A stretch of 64,000 bases of DNA, taken from positions 1 to 64,000 of the forward strand of contig NZ_CP062808.1 in NCBI RefSeq assembly GCF_008801925.2, given 5' to 3'. The notes under the pieces were generated by a model. The model was not told the DNA's origin. It made no database searches and worked only from the letters and a program-made list of their open reading frames with translations. The DNA comes from Cupriavidus basilensis. GTDB lineage: Bacteria; Pseudomonadota; Gammaproteobacteria; Burkholderiales; Burkholderiaceae. Positions 16,062 through 24,630 of the stretch are shown here, piece by piece. The first letter of the stretch is position 1, and each line of letters opens with the position of its first letter. A program made the translations under genes and the position numbers.

Positions 16062-16679
16062 GTGCCTCGTTACTTCGCTTACTTGCGAGTCTCCCGCGAC
16101 TCGCAAGACGTTGCGAACCAGCGGCTCGGCCTGCTGGATTTCGCCAACTCGCGCGGCTACGCCCCGCTCGTTGTCGTTGAAGAAACGGCAAGTCGCTCTG
16201 TTCCCTGGCGGGAACGCGCGCTGGGCTCGCTCCTAACGGAGCAGGCCCAGCGCGGTGACTTGCTTTTGACTTCCGAATTCACCCGCTTGGGCGGATCGCC
16301 CGGCCAAGTCTTTTCGATCCTGGAGACTGCCGCCGAGCGCGGCGTCACCATCATCATCACGAAGAACGGCACCGTCATGGACGGTAGCCTGAATGCTCAA
16401 ATTCAGGCCGCCGCTTTCGCTATGGCGTCCATGATCGAGGTCGAATTCACCCGCGCGCGCACCCGTGAGGGATTGCAGCGCGCTCGCCTTGAGGGCCGCA
16501 TCGGCGGCCGGCGCAAAGGCAGCACCGGCCGCCTCAAGCTCGACCCTCAACGCGACAAAGTAGGGGAGCTGCACACCCTTGGTTTGACGACGCCGAAGCT
16601 CGCCAAATACTTCGGCGTCACCGAGAAAACCATGCGCAAGTTCCTTGCGCGGCACTTCCCCAAAAAAGCGCCGGATTGA
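16062..16679 (+). CDS. Serine recombinase / resolvase
   Basis: A 205-residue small serine recombinase. The catalytic motif YLRVS (S11 as nucleophile) and the downstream TSEFTRLGGS and EVEFTRARTREGLQRARLEG segments are typical, followed by a C-terminal helix-turn-helix (TTPKLAKYFGVTEKTMRKFL). The GTG at 16062 is the best start because it puts the catalytic serine at the family position. It probably resolves plasmid multimers. A recombination site is expected nearby, perhaps in the gene-free 16.7-17.3 kb stretch, but I cannot define it. Confidence 0.9.
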   Translation: MPRYFAYLRVSRDSQDVANQRLGLLDFANSRGYAPLVVVEETASRSVPWRERALGSLLTEQAQRGDLLLTSEFTRLGGSPGQVFSILETAAERGVTIIITKNGTVMDGSLNAQIQAAAFAMASMIEVEFTRARTREGLQRARLEGRIGGRRKGSTGRLKLDPQRDKVGELHTLGLTTPKLAKYFGVTEKTMRKFLARHFPKKAPD

Positions 16680-17315
16680 CACCGCCGGCCCTTCGGCCCG
16701 CCCGTGCCAATCCGGTTCCCCCGGCTTCGCTTCTTCCCGGCCTCTCGTTCCCGCTTCGCTGGAACTCGGGCCGGCAACCGCTCCGCTTGCCCTGGCTCGA
16801 TGGTGGCCAGCCTTCGGCCGACCACCATCCTTGCCCTATTGCCGCCATCGCCGGTTTTTGCCGCTTCGCCGCAACCGGCACCGGCCGCAAATTGAACGGC
16901 CTGGCTTCCCGCAGCCGATAGCCTCTCCGCTACCGCTTCTAGGCTCTCCGCTGCTCGCCCCATAGGTCGCCGCCCTCGCCACCTTGCTTCGTGTCGCCGG
17001 GCCATCGCGGTTCCCGCTGCCGCCTTTCGGCGGCTGTCCCGGCCCGTCCGCTTTGCGGCCGGCCATGCGCAACTTTCGCACGCGAAAGTCGGGGAGGCGC
17101 TGGGCGGCTTCCCTTGCTTTGCTGCGGTTCGCCTTGCGCCTACTCCCGCTTTCCGCCCTGCTTTTTCGTTCCGCGCTTGTGCCGCGTCACGCAGGGCCGG
17201 AAAGTGCGAAAGGCGAAGACGGCTTCCTTCGTTCGCCGCCTTCGCCTTTCCTTGTCACGCAACCGCGCCCCTTCCGTGGCGTCTGTCGGTTGCCCTCGAT
17301 TTCTGAATGGCCCCG
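16680..17315. other. Gene-free region after the resolvase
   Basis: No supported gene. It has cytosine-rich sequence with several short hairpins and one dispersed palindrome at 17073. It may hold the resolvase site or part of the transfer origin; nothing decisive is visible. Confidence 0.5.
17073..17088. repeat. Dispersed palindrome site 5
   Basis: CTTTCGCACGCGAAAG, intergenic, AC centre. Confidence 0.88.
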
Positions 17316-17537
17316 CTACAGCGTGCCCCATTCTCGTTCGTGATCGTCTGTTGAGATCCGCTCCAGGATGCGGCCGCATCCTTCCGCGTCATTGTCGTAA
17401 AACCCCACGTCGATGCCGTAGGGGTTCGTGAGCCAGATTTCAGCACCGTCCGCATTGATCGCCCAGCCGTCGATTTCCACGCGGCCGTGTGTTTTCAGGC
17501 GCTGGTGCAGCTCCTGGCTTCCGATGTTTGGCTGCAT
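17316..17537 (-). CDS. Hypothetical protein, 73 residues (leftward)
   Basis: A leftward frame with a natural-looking product: MQPNIGSQELHQRL, then EIDGWAINADGAEIWLTNPYG, a compact alpha/beta-like sequence. The start at 17537 follows a GACGGTGAAG stretch. It is one of few leftward genes in this half of the plasmid and lies between the resolvase and the structured oriT-side repeats. No family recognised. Confidence 0.55.
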   Translation of the reverse strand: MQPNIGSQELHQRLKTHGRVEIDGWAINADGAEIWLTNPYGIDVGFYDNDAEGCGRILERISTDDHEREWGTL

Positions 17538-17553
17538 CTTCTTCACCGTCCTT

Positions 17554-17683
17554 TGCTGGGCGAATCGTCCCGCTTTGCGGGCCGACCGGGCTGCTCCAGG
17601 TTCGCGCATTCGCGCTCATCCCCGCTTTGCGGGGACTGCTGCGCAGCCTTGCACATCCCTTTCGCTTGCGCCCTCCGGGCGCT
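17554..17683 (+). repeat. Direct repeat shared with 14102-14227, copy 2
   Basis: 130-bp copy, 4 bp longer than copy 1 through the longer hairpin CCCCGCTTTGCGGGG. Confidence 0.9.
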
Positions 17684-17706
17684 AGGCCGTGCGCCTATCA
17701 ACCGCC

Positions 17707-17853
17707 GCGTTTCCCACAAGCTCAACAGGCCCTCGCGCTGATCCGCTTTCCCACAAGAGGTTTCTTGTGGAAAAGCGGGCGCGACCGTTGCCTCTTGCGA
17801 TATTGAGGTATCGCGGGCAACGGCTACGGAGCCTGTTGATTTGTGGAAAACGC
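17707..17853. repeat. Structured element, tandem copy 1
   Basis: A three-part fold can be drawn by hand. Outer stem: GCGTTTcCCACAA (17707-) with TTGTGGaAAACGC (-17853), continued by CAACAGGC (17723-17730) with GCCTGTTG (17831-17838). First hairpin: CCGCTTTCCCACAAGA-type arm (17743-17757) with TCTTGTGGAAAAGCGG (17763-17778). Second hairpin: CCGTTGCC (17785-17792) with GGCAACGG (17816-17823), and inside it GCGATA with TATCGC. The element recurs at 17982-18129 with compensating changes. Confidence 0.85.
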
Positions 17854-17981
17854 TCATCCGCTGCCTGCACCGTCCTGCCCTCGGATGCGTCAAAAACCAA
17901 CCCCACCCGTTTCGTCTCCCCGTGAGGGGAGCCGACCAAAGGCACGCCTCTGGACTCCGGGCCGTCTCTCCTACAAACGCC

Positions 17982-18129
17982 GCGTTTCCCACAAGCTCCA
18001 CAGGCCCTCGCGCTTTTCCGGTTTCCCACAAGAAGTCTCTTGTGGAAAACCGGGCGCGACCCTCTCCCTTTGGGATATTTGGGTATCCCCAGTCGAGGGC
18101 ACCGGGGCCTGTGGATTTGTGGAAAACGC
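17982..18129. repeat. Structured element, tandem copy 2
   Basis: Same plan as 17707-17853. Arms: CCACAGGC (17998-18005) with GCCTGTGG (18107-18114); CCGGTTTCCCACAAGA (18018-18033) with TCTTGTGGAAAACCGG (18038-18053); CCCTC (18060-18064) with GAGGG (18095-18099), and inside it GGGATA with TATCCC. Each differs from copy 1 on both sides of the stem so that pairing is kept. It ends one base before the stop of a leftward gene. Confidence 0.85.
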
Positions 18130-18450
18130 TCACTGGCTGGCCTCGGCCGTCGCTGCACCATCCGGCGCAGTTTGAACAGGCTTCGCCGGCTCTGCCGGCT
18201 TCGCTGCATCAACGACCAGAAGCGCCTTGATCTTTGGCATCGCTTCGCGCCAAAGATCAGATGGAACCGCATCAAGCCGTTCCGTCTTGATGAGTTCCAT
18301 CACGGCCTTCTGATTCCTCTCGCGCTCCTTGCGCTGCTGCTCCCGCTGTCGTTCCTCCAGCTTCCGCAGCTTTTCGCGCTGGGCTGCGATTTCTTCATCC
18401 AGCGTCTTGGCCTTGCGGCCTGACTTCGGATTCCTCGTTTCACTACTCAT
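18130..18450 (-). CDS. Small helical relaxosome-accessory-like protein
   Basis: A 106-residue leftward product beginning MSSETRNPKSGRKAKTLDEEI followed by a charged coiled coil (about 20-50) and an alanine/proline-rich tail. The KTLDEEIAxxREKLRKLEER pattern is like the small TraD/MobD-type accessory proteins next to oriT in mobilisable plasmids; this is resemblance only. GAGGTAAGAGCC precedes its start. It is divergent from the TrwA-like gene, with the candidate oriT in between. Confidence 0.6.
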   Translation of the reverse strand: MSSETRNPKSGRKAKTLDEEIAAQREKLRKLEERQREQQRKERERNQKAVMELIKTERLDAVPSDLWREAMPKIKALLVVDAAKPAEPAKPVQTAPDGAATAEASQ

Positions 18451-18762
18451 GGCTCTTACCTCGCAATGTGGGTTCTAGTGGAAAACCTGCCTGATCTGGC
18501 GGGACGTGCTGCGTCCCTGATCGGCTGCATTTTACCAAATGCCCGGTTTTCTTCCACTAGGGCCTGGGAGAGAGAACGGCACCATTCTTCCAGCTCGCAG
18601 GGCAAGCCCCGCGCCCCGGAAGAATGGTCACACACCACGCAACATAGTTGCCGGTGCTAAAAGCCGCGCTGTGGCGCGCCTTTTAGCGTGGCGACACCGA
18701 AAAGATAACGCGGCGACACCGAAAATGCTATAATGGTCTAAACCCTTATGGAGTATAGGAAA
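18451..18762. other. oriT: Candidate origin of transfer (oriT) and relaxosome promoter
   Basis: Lies between the leftward accessory gene and the TrwA-like gene, the position of oriT in R388-type systems. It is dense in symmetry: CTAGTGGAAAACC (18475-18487) against GGTTTTCTTCCACTAG (18545-18560), GGGACG/CGTCCC (18501-18517), ACCATTCTTCC (18581-18591) against GGAAGAATGGT (18618-18628), and GCTAAAAGCCGCGC (18656-18669) against GCGCGCCTTTTAGC (18674-18687). I cannot name the nick site. The tandem elements at 17.7-18.1 kb may be part of the same region. Confidence 0.55.
18690..18734 (+). promoter_or_regulatory. Direct repeats and promoter of the trw-like operon
   Basis: GGCGACACCGAAAA occurs at 18690-18703 and 18712-18725, spaced 22 bp, about two helical turns, so a dimeric ribbon-helix-helix protein could bind both on one face. 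TATAAT follows at 18729-18734. Autoregulation by the TrwA-like protein is the likely use, as in R388. Confidence 0.6.
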
Positions 18763-19140
18763 ATGCCGAGAGCGAAAGGAACAGGCAAAGGCCCCACCGA
18801 GCGGTTCAACATCAGGCTCGATGAGGACACGGCGGGGTTCTACCGAACCAAGGCGAACGAGCACGGAATCAGCATTTCCGAGTTTTTGCGCCAAACGCTG
18901 GTGCAGGGCGTGATCGCGGAAAACGTGCAAGACATCGAGCAGCGCCTGCGCCGCCTTCTCGATGAAATCCGCACTGGCGGGCAAGGTGGCGGCAAGGTCG
19001 AGATTCCCGACGATTTGCTACTTTCGGTCTTCACCGCCGAGAACATGCTGGCCGCGATTGTTGAGGCCAAGGATGTGCAGCAGTTGTACGAAGCGCAGAA
19101 CAAGGCGAAGGCCAAGCTCAAGCGACTGAAAGGAGGCTGA
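18763..19140 (+). CDS. TrwA-like relaxosome accessory protein (ribbon-helix-helix)
   Basis: A 125-residue protein, close in size to TrwA of R388. The N-terminal segment TERFNIRLDEDTAGFYRTKANEHGISISEFLRQTL is a ribbon-helix-helix DNA-binding domain. Such proteins bind oriT, help the relaxase to nick and repress the operon. The ATG at 18763 is preferred over one at 18748 because GGAG..AGGA lies just before it. It sits one base before the coupling protein gene. Confidence 0.8.
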   Translation: MPRAKGTGKGPTERFNIRLDEDTAGFYRTKANEHGISISEFLRQTLVQGVIAENVQDIEQRLRRLLDEIRTGGQGGGKVEIPDDLLLSVFTAENMLAAIVEAKDVQQLYEAQNKAKAKLKRLKGG

Positions 19141-19141
19141 A

Positions 19142-21139
19142 ATGGCAAAGCGTGAGGAAAAGGGGAGTGCGGGCAGCTTCTCCCGTGGGGCCGAGTTGTG
19201 GATGCACCAAGCCCGGCTGTTCGTGGTGGCGATCTGGACGGTTGTGCTGATTTCCATCCTGGCCGGCTTGGGCGTGACAACCGCCTACTTCTGGAATGCG
19301 ACGACGGCAGACGAAAAGTACGCACTGGAGCGGAACGTACTCGCGCACACACGGGACGCGCTCTACATGACGGCCGGCAAGATGGAGCTGAACGTCAACG
19401 GCGAGCTGCGGAAGCTGGAAGTGTCCGAAGTGGCTTTGCTGACCGATGACATGGCCGACGATGCGTGGCGCAAGCTGCGCAACGGCGGCTTGTTTGGCGT
19501 GCTGACATCCATCGGCGTGGTGTTCCTTATCTCGCTCTACTGGTGGGGATACGGGCGCGAGAAGATGCAGGACAACCAACTGCGCGGGGCCAAGCTGGTG
19601 GAAGGAAACGAGCTTGCGCGGCTGATCCGGCACCGGGACGAAGCCAGCCCGTATGAGATTGCCGGTGTGCCCATGCGCGTGAAGTCCGAGACGCTGCACA
19701 CGCTGTTTGCGGGTGCGCAGGGCACAGGTAAGTCACAGCAGTTTTTCGCGCTCATGAAGCAGGTGCGTGCGCGCGGAAAACGGATGATCGTCTATGACCC
19801 GACAGGCGAATTCACCCAGGCGTTCTACCGGGAAGGCAAAGACATCCTGATGAACCCGCTGGACGCCAGAAGTCCGAACTGGAACATCTGGAACGAGATT
19901 GCCAAGGACTACCATTTCGACAACATGGCGAACGGCCTGATTCCCGATCCGGCCGAAGCCGATCCGTTTTGGGCGCTGGCGGGCCGGATGGTTCTCAAGG
20001 ACGTTATCGCGGTTTTGGGCCGCGAGGGCCGCCGCACGAACCGCGACCTCTACAACGCAATCGCCAAGAGCAACCTGGACGCCATGCACGCGCTGTTGCA
20101 GGGAACGGCCGGCGCAACCTATGTTGACCCGACGACCGAGCGCACGGGCATGTCGCTCAAAATGACGGTTCAGAACCAGCTCGAAGCCTTCCGGTTTTTG
20201 CCTGACGAGGGCGAGGCGTTCTCCATCCGCAAGTGGGTGCATGAGGAAGGCGATTCGTGGATGTTCATCACGGCGCGCGAAGCTATGCGGGAGGCGCTGA
20301 AGCCTGTCCTGTCGCTGTGGATCGACACCGCAATCAAGGCCGTGCTCGACCTGGAGCCGATCCACCGTGAGCGGCTTTGGTTCTGCATTGACGAGCTGCC
20401 GACACTTCAGAAACTCGACATCCTGAAGCTGGCCCTGACCAACACCCGGAAGTACGGTTTGTGCATGGTGCTGGGCGTTCAGGATTTCAGCCAGCTCTAC
20501 GAAATCTACGGGCACGATCTGGCTAAGACGATCATTTCCGGTTGTCAAACCAAGCTGCTGCTGCGCGTGACGGACGGCGCGGCAGCGAAGCTGTTGGCGG
20601 AATTGATGGGGCAGGCCGAGGTGGACGAGAAGGACGAAACCTTGAGCTATGGCCTTAGTTCCCAGCGCGACGGCGTGAGCGTGATGGCGCGCCGTCAGAT
20701 GCGCGACCTTGTGCTGACTTCGGAGATTTTGACGCTGCCTGATATGACCGGCTATCTGCTGGTTCCGGGCGACTATCCCATTGCCCGCGTCAAGTACGGC
20801 TACGTGCCGACCGAGAAAAAGGCCAACGGCTTCATCGAGCGCGACGGCTTTGCGATCAGCTTCAAACCGACCACAGCGGCCGCTGCGCCGGCACCTGCGC
20901 CCGCACCGGCCGATGCACACCAAGCCGCTGCGCCCGAGTCGGCCGATATGCTGGACGACGACGACATGGACGCGCCGGCTACGGTGGAAGTCATGCGCAA
21001 CGAGAACGGCGATGTGATCGACAAGGAAACCGGCGAAATCATCAAGCCAGCCGCTCAGGTTTCGCACGCGAAAGACAAGCCGGAAGCGAAGCCGGGCGAC
21101 CAGGGCAAGAAACCCAATCCGCTGGCTGACGCGCTATAG
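19142..21139 (+). CDS. traD: Type IV coupling protein (TrwB/TraD family)
   Basis: Couples the relaxosome to the secretion channel using ATP. The 665-residue protein has two N-terminal membrane segments (about 25-50 and 118-140), a Walker A near 190-198 that reads GAQGTGKS, and a Walker B with IDELP near 417. The C-terminal tail (from about 575) is rich in alanine and proline and contains a dispersed palindrome encoding VSHAK. The order accessory protein, coupling protein, relaxase matches trwABC. AAAGGAGG precedes its ATG. Confidence 0.93.
   Translation: MAKREEKGSAGSFSRGAELWMHQARLFVVAIWTVVLISILAGLGVTTAYFWNATTADEKYALERNVLAHTRDALYMTAGKMELNVNGELRKLEVSEVALLTDDMADDAWRKLRNGGLFGVLTSIGVVFLISLYWWGYGREKMQDNQLRGAKLVEGNELARLIRHRDEASPYEIAGVPMRVKSETLHTLFAGAQGTGKSQQFFALMKQVRARGKRMIVYDPTGEFTQAFYREGKDILMNPLDARSPNWNIWNEIAKDYHFDNMANGLIPDPAEADPFWALAGRMVLKDVIAVLGREGRRTNRDLYNAIAKSNLDAMHALLQGTAGATYVDPTTERTGMSLKMTVQNQLEAFRFLPDEGEAFSIRKWVHEEGDSWMFITAREAMREALKPVLSLWIDTAIKAVLDLEPIHRERLWFCIDELPTLQKLDILKLALTNTRKYGLCMVLGVQDFSQLYEIYGHDLAKTIISGCQTKLLLRVTDGAAAKLLAELMGQAEVDEKDETLSYGLSSQRDGVSVMARRQMRDLVLTSEILTLPDMTGYLLVPGDYPIARVKYGYVPTEKKANGFIERDGFAISFKPTTAAAAPAPAPAPADAHQAAAPESADMLDDDDMDAPATVEVMRNENGDVIDKETGEIIKPAAQVSHAKDKPEAKPGDQGKKPNPLADAL
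21060..21074. repeat. Dispersed palindrome site 6
   Basis: TTTCGCACGCGAAAG inside the coupling protein tail; the first C of the 16-mer is a G here. Confidence 0.8.
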
Positions 21140-21151
21140 GAGGGACACCGG

Positions 21152-21607
21152 ATGACAACTCAAAGACGGGCATTTCTACATTCCGTCGCGGCCGCCTGCT
21201 TGGCGGCTTTTTGCGTTTCCGTGCAGGCCGAGCCTGACTTGCTGCAACCCGATGAAGCCTTCCGGGTTTTCGCTCGCCGGGTGGAGGCTCGCGTGGTGGA
21301 GCTGGAGTACATCATCGCGCCGGGCTATCACCTGTACCGCGACCGCTTTAGCTTCAAAACGGACAATCCGGCCGTCACGGTGGCCGGGGTGGAGCTGCCG
21401 CCGCCGCAGGAAAAGTTCGACAAGGCGATGGGCCAGAACATGCGCTACTACACCGAGCGGGTGGCGGTGCGTGTGCGCCTGGCTGGGGCCAATCAGACCG
21501 TCAAGCTGGTGGCCACGGCGCAGGGCTGCGCGGCCATTGTGGGTGTGTGCTATGCACCGATCACCAAGGCGTTCAGCGTGCCGGCAATGGGAGGAAAACA
21601 GGGATGA
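21152..21607 (+). CDS. Secreted DsbD N-terminal-domain (DsbD-alpha) protein
   Basis: A 151-residue protein with a twin-arginine-like or Sec signal peptide (MTTQRRAFLHSVAAACLAAF, ending about residue 27). The rest matches the periplasmic alpha domain of DsbD: LQPDEAFRVFARRVEA, YHLYRDRFSF and the redox pair in QGCAAIVGVCYAP, with the two cysteines about six apart. In DsbD this domain passes electrons to DsbC. Here the membrane and gamma parts are absent. It overlaps the relaxase start (ATGA). It probably serves the plasmid's own DsbC and TraF, but its electron source is unclear. Confidence 0.8.
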   Translation: MTTQRRAFLHSVAAACLAAFCVSVQAEPDLLQPDEAFRVFARRVEARVVELEYIIAPGYHLYRDRFSFKTDNPAVTVAGVELPPPQEKFDKAMGQNMRYYTERVAVRVRLAGANQTVKLVATAQGCAAIVGVCYAPITKAFSVPAMGGKQG

Positions 21608-24489
21608 TTAGTATGAACAACGTGGGCAGCGCCGGGCAGGCACTGCACTACTTTTCCGCTGACAACTACTACACCCAGGACGAGGGCTTGGAGCATTCCG
21701 AATGGTTCGGCAAGGGGGCCGAGCACCTTGGGCTTTCCGGCAAGATCGACCGTCAAGCCTTCTTCGAGGTGTTGAACGGAAAGGTGGAAGGTCAGGAGCT
21801 GGGCAAGTGGGTCAAGAACGAGGAAACCGGCGAGAAGGAACGCGAGCACCGGCCGGGCACCGACATGACGTTTTCTGCGCCCAAGAGTGTTTCGCTCATG
21901 GCCGAGGTGTACGGCAAGCGGGAGGTTCGGGAAGCGCATGAGGCGGCAGTCAAAAAGGCACTCAGCCACATAGAAACCGAGCTGGCCAGGACGCGGCAAA
22001 CCATGGACGGGAAGACCGAGGCGGTGCAGACCGGCAACGTGACCGTGGCCATGTTCCGGCACAACACAAGCCGCGACCTCGACCCGCAGACGCATACGCA
22101 CGCCGTCATCATGAACGCCACCAAGCGGGAGGATGGGCAGTGGCGCTCCCTGACCAACGAGGAAATCTACAACGCGCAGCGCGTCATCGGAGCCATCTAC
22201 ACGTCCGAGCTGGCCGACCGGCTCCAGGCGCTGGGCTACGACATTCGCCGCACCGACGAGAAGGGCAACTTCGAGATTGCCGGCATCACCCGCGAGCAGA
22301 TCGAGCACTTCAGCCAGCGCCGGGCCGAAATCGAGGCGGCGCTGAAAGCCAAGGGCGTGGACATCGACGACGCCAGCGCGCAGCAGAAGGAGGACGCCAC
22401 GCTGAAGACCAGGGCGCGCAAGGTGGACGTGGATCACGAAGCCCTGATCGGGAGCTGGAAGGAGCGGGCCAAAGAAATCGGGATCGACTTCGACGCCATC
22501 CAGGCGAAGGCCGACGCGCAGCGCGCGCAGGGAGGCGTGATCCGGGCCGACAAGCTCACCGGCCGGGAGGCGATGTCCTTTGCGGCTGCGCACCTGATCG
22601 AGCGCGAGGCCGTGGTATCAAAGAACGACCTCATGGCGGCGGCCATCGAGCACGGGGCAGGGCGCGTTTCAGCATCGGAAGTGAAGCGCGCCTTCGACAA
22701 GCTGGAGAAGGACGGCGATCTGGTGGCCTTGCCTGACGGCAACTACACGACCAAGAAGATGCTGGGCAGCGAAATGTGGGCGCTCGACCAAGTGCGCGCA
22801 CAGAAGGGCCAGACGCCGAAGATGATGGAGCCGGAGGCCGTGGCCGCGCGGATAGCGCAGGCCGAGGGCCGGCAGGGCTTCAAATACAGCGATGGACAGA
22901 AGGAGGCTATCAGCAAGGTACTGACCACTGAAGACCGCTACGTGGCCGTGCAGGGCCTTGCTGGGACGGGTAAGACCACCATGCTCAAAGGCGTGCGCGA
23001 AATGGCGCAGGAGCAGGGCTACACGGTGCGCGGCATGGCCCCGACCGGCGCGGCCAGCAAGGTGCTGGCCAGGGAGACGGGCATTGCTACCGATACCGTC
23101 TCGATGTTCCAGATCAAGGAGCGGCAGCTACAGAAGGACATCGAGTTTGCCAAGCAGTACGCGCCCGATTTCGAGCGCAAGGCCGAACTCTGGATCGTGG
23201 ATGAATCGTCCTTCCTGTCGCAGCGCCAGAAGGCCCAGCTCGACCACATGGCCGAGAAGGCCGGGGCCAAGGTGGTGTACCTGGGCGATACGCTCCAGTT
23301 GCAGGGCGTGGAGGCCGGCAAGCCCTTCGAGCTGGCCCAGCGCGACGGCATGGAAACCGCCTACATGACGGAAATCAACCGGCAGAAGACGGCCGACCTG
23401 AAGCAAGCCGTGGACATCATCACCGGCCGCGACAACCTGGGGGAAGGGCAGCGGCTGACCCAAGTGGAGCTGGCCAACAACGCGCGCGCTTTCGAGTACA
23501 TGGACAAGGCAGGGATGATCCGGGAAATCCCGGAGAAGTCCGAGGAAGACAAGGGCCGCTTGATTTCGGCCGTGGTGCAGGACATCTTGAAACTCGACAA
23601 GGCCGAGCGAGAGCGCACCATCGTCATTACCGCCTATAACGAAGACAGGCGGGCCATCAATGCCGGCGTGCGCGAGGGCCTGAAGGAGCAGGGCGAGCTT
23701 TCGCGCTCCGAGGACACGCGGGAAATCTACACCTCGAAGGGCTGGACGCGCGCCATGCAGAAGGAGGCCCAATACTACAAGGCCGGCGATGTGGTGCGCT
23801 TCGGGCGCGACTATCAGCAGATCGACGCCAAGAAGGGCGAGTACATGCGCGTGTCAGCCGTGGATGCGCCCAATGGCACTGTGGTGCTCCAGAAGGAAGA
23901 TGGCTCCGTCATCGCGTGGCAGCCCAAGAAGCACAACAAGATCGAGGTGTACGACCGCGATACCCGCGAGTTGGCCAAGGGCGATCTGATCCGCATCACC
24001 CGCAATGAAGGCGAGTTCAAGAACGGCGAGGTGGCGCGCGTCACGGCCGTGGCCGGCGACAAGGTGACGCTGGAGCTGAAGCAGGGCAAGGACGTGTCGC
24101 TGCACCAAGTCGATCTGTCGCGCAACAAGCATTGGGATCACGCCTACGCGCAGACGGTTCACGCCTCCCAGGGGGCTACCCAGCACCGGGCCATCTTCCA
24201 CATCCGCGCGCCTCAGACCGAGAGCGAGAAGAAGCAGGAGCGGGCGCTGGAGAACATGGCCAAGGTTTTCGGGGATCGCAGCTTCTACGTGGGGGCTACG
24301 CGGGCCTCGCATGAGCTGCGCATCTACACCAACGACAAGACGGTGGCGGCAAAGGCCGTGGCGGCCAAGCAGGACAAGACCAGTGCGGTGGAAACCATCC
24401 GGCAGCACGAACGGGCCACGGCCATCACGGCCGACAAGGTGGGAGAACGCCCGGTGTCGCCGCAGCGGAACGGTGACGTACAAAGGTAA
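21604..24489 (+). CDS. traI: TrwC/TraI-type relaxase-helicase (MOBF)
   Basis: Nicks oriT and unwinds the transferred strand. The 961-residue protein is close in length to TrwC (966). The relaxase domain begins MISMNNVGSAGQALHYF, with candidate catalytic tyrosines at Y16, Y22 and Y23, and the three-histidine metal motif around HTHAVIMN near residue 165. The helicase half has a RecD-like Walker A, GLAGTGKTT, near 451-459 and a DESS motif near 538. The start at 21604 overlaps the DsbD-alpha stop; 21613 is also possible. Transfer polarity implies that the left-hand region (down to 4 kb) enters first. Confidence 0.95.
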   Translation: MISMNNVGSAGQALHYFSADNYYTQDEGLEHSEWFGKGAEHLGLSGKIDRQAFFEVLNGKVEGQELGKWVKNEETGEKEREHRPGTDMTFSAPKSVSLMAEVYGKREVREAHEAAVKKALSHIETELARTRQTMDGKTEAVQTGNVTVAMFRHNTSRDLDPQTHTHAVIMNATKREDGQWRSLTNEEIYNAQRVIGAIYTSELADRLQALGYDIRRTDEKGNFEIAGITREQIEHFSQRRAEIEAALKAKGVDIDDASAQQKEDATLKTRARKVDVDHEALIGSWKERAKEIGIDFDAIQAKADAQRAQGGVIRADKLTGREAMSFAAAHLIEREAVVSKNDLMAAAIEHGAGRVSASEVKRAFDKLEKDGDLVALPDGNYTTKKMLGSEMWALDQVRAQKGQTPKMMEPEAVAARIAQAEGRQGFKYSDGQKEAISKVLTTEDRYVAVQGLAGTGKTTMLKGVREMAQEQGYTVRGMAPTGAASKVLARETGIATDTVSMFQIKERQLQKDIEFAKQYAPDFERKAELWIVDESSFLSQRQKAQLDHMAEKAGAKVVYLGDTLQLQGVEAGKPFELAQRDGMETAYMTEINRQKTADLKQAVDIITGRDNLGEGQRLTQVELANNARAFEYMDKAGMIREIPEKSEEDKGRLISAVVQDILKLDKAERERTIVITAYNEDRRAINAGVREGLKEQGELSRSEDTREIYTSKGWTRAMQKEAQYYKAGDVVRFGRDYQQIDAKKGEYMRVSAVDAPNGTVVLQKEDGSVIAWQPKKHNKIEVYDRDTRELAKGDLIRITRNEGEFKNGEVARVTAVAGDKVTLELKQGKDVSLHQVDLSRNKHWDHAYAQTVHASQGATQHRAIFHIRAPQTESEKKQERALENMAKVFGDRSFYVGATRASHELRIYTNDKTVAAKAVAAKQDKTSAVETIRQHERATAITADKVGERPVSPQRNGDVQR

Positions 24490-24530
24490 TCCCGATAAAA
24501 TGTCAACTTACGCGCGCTGGTCTTGACTGA

Positions 24531-24546
24531 CTTTCGCGCGCGAAAG
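24531..24546. repeat. Dispersed palindrome site 7
   Basis: CTTTCGCGCGCGAAAG, 41 bp after the relaxase stop. Confidence 0.9.
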
Positions 24547-24630
24547 TTGGCGGCTGGTTCCGCTTTTCGCCAGTAGGCAAGTCGGCTTAGACTTGTGTGA
24601 TAAACCTTTGACTATGCTAAAGAACAAGCC

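Noticed and set aside
17543..18275. Long leftward reading frames across the tandem structured elements, with repeated HKST-like peptide blocks
   Set aside because: The frames simply read the paired DNA repeats. The peptide repetition follows from the duplicated stems; codon use is poor and compensatory changes preserve pairing, not protein.
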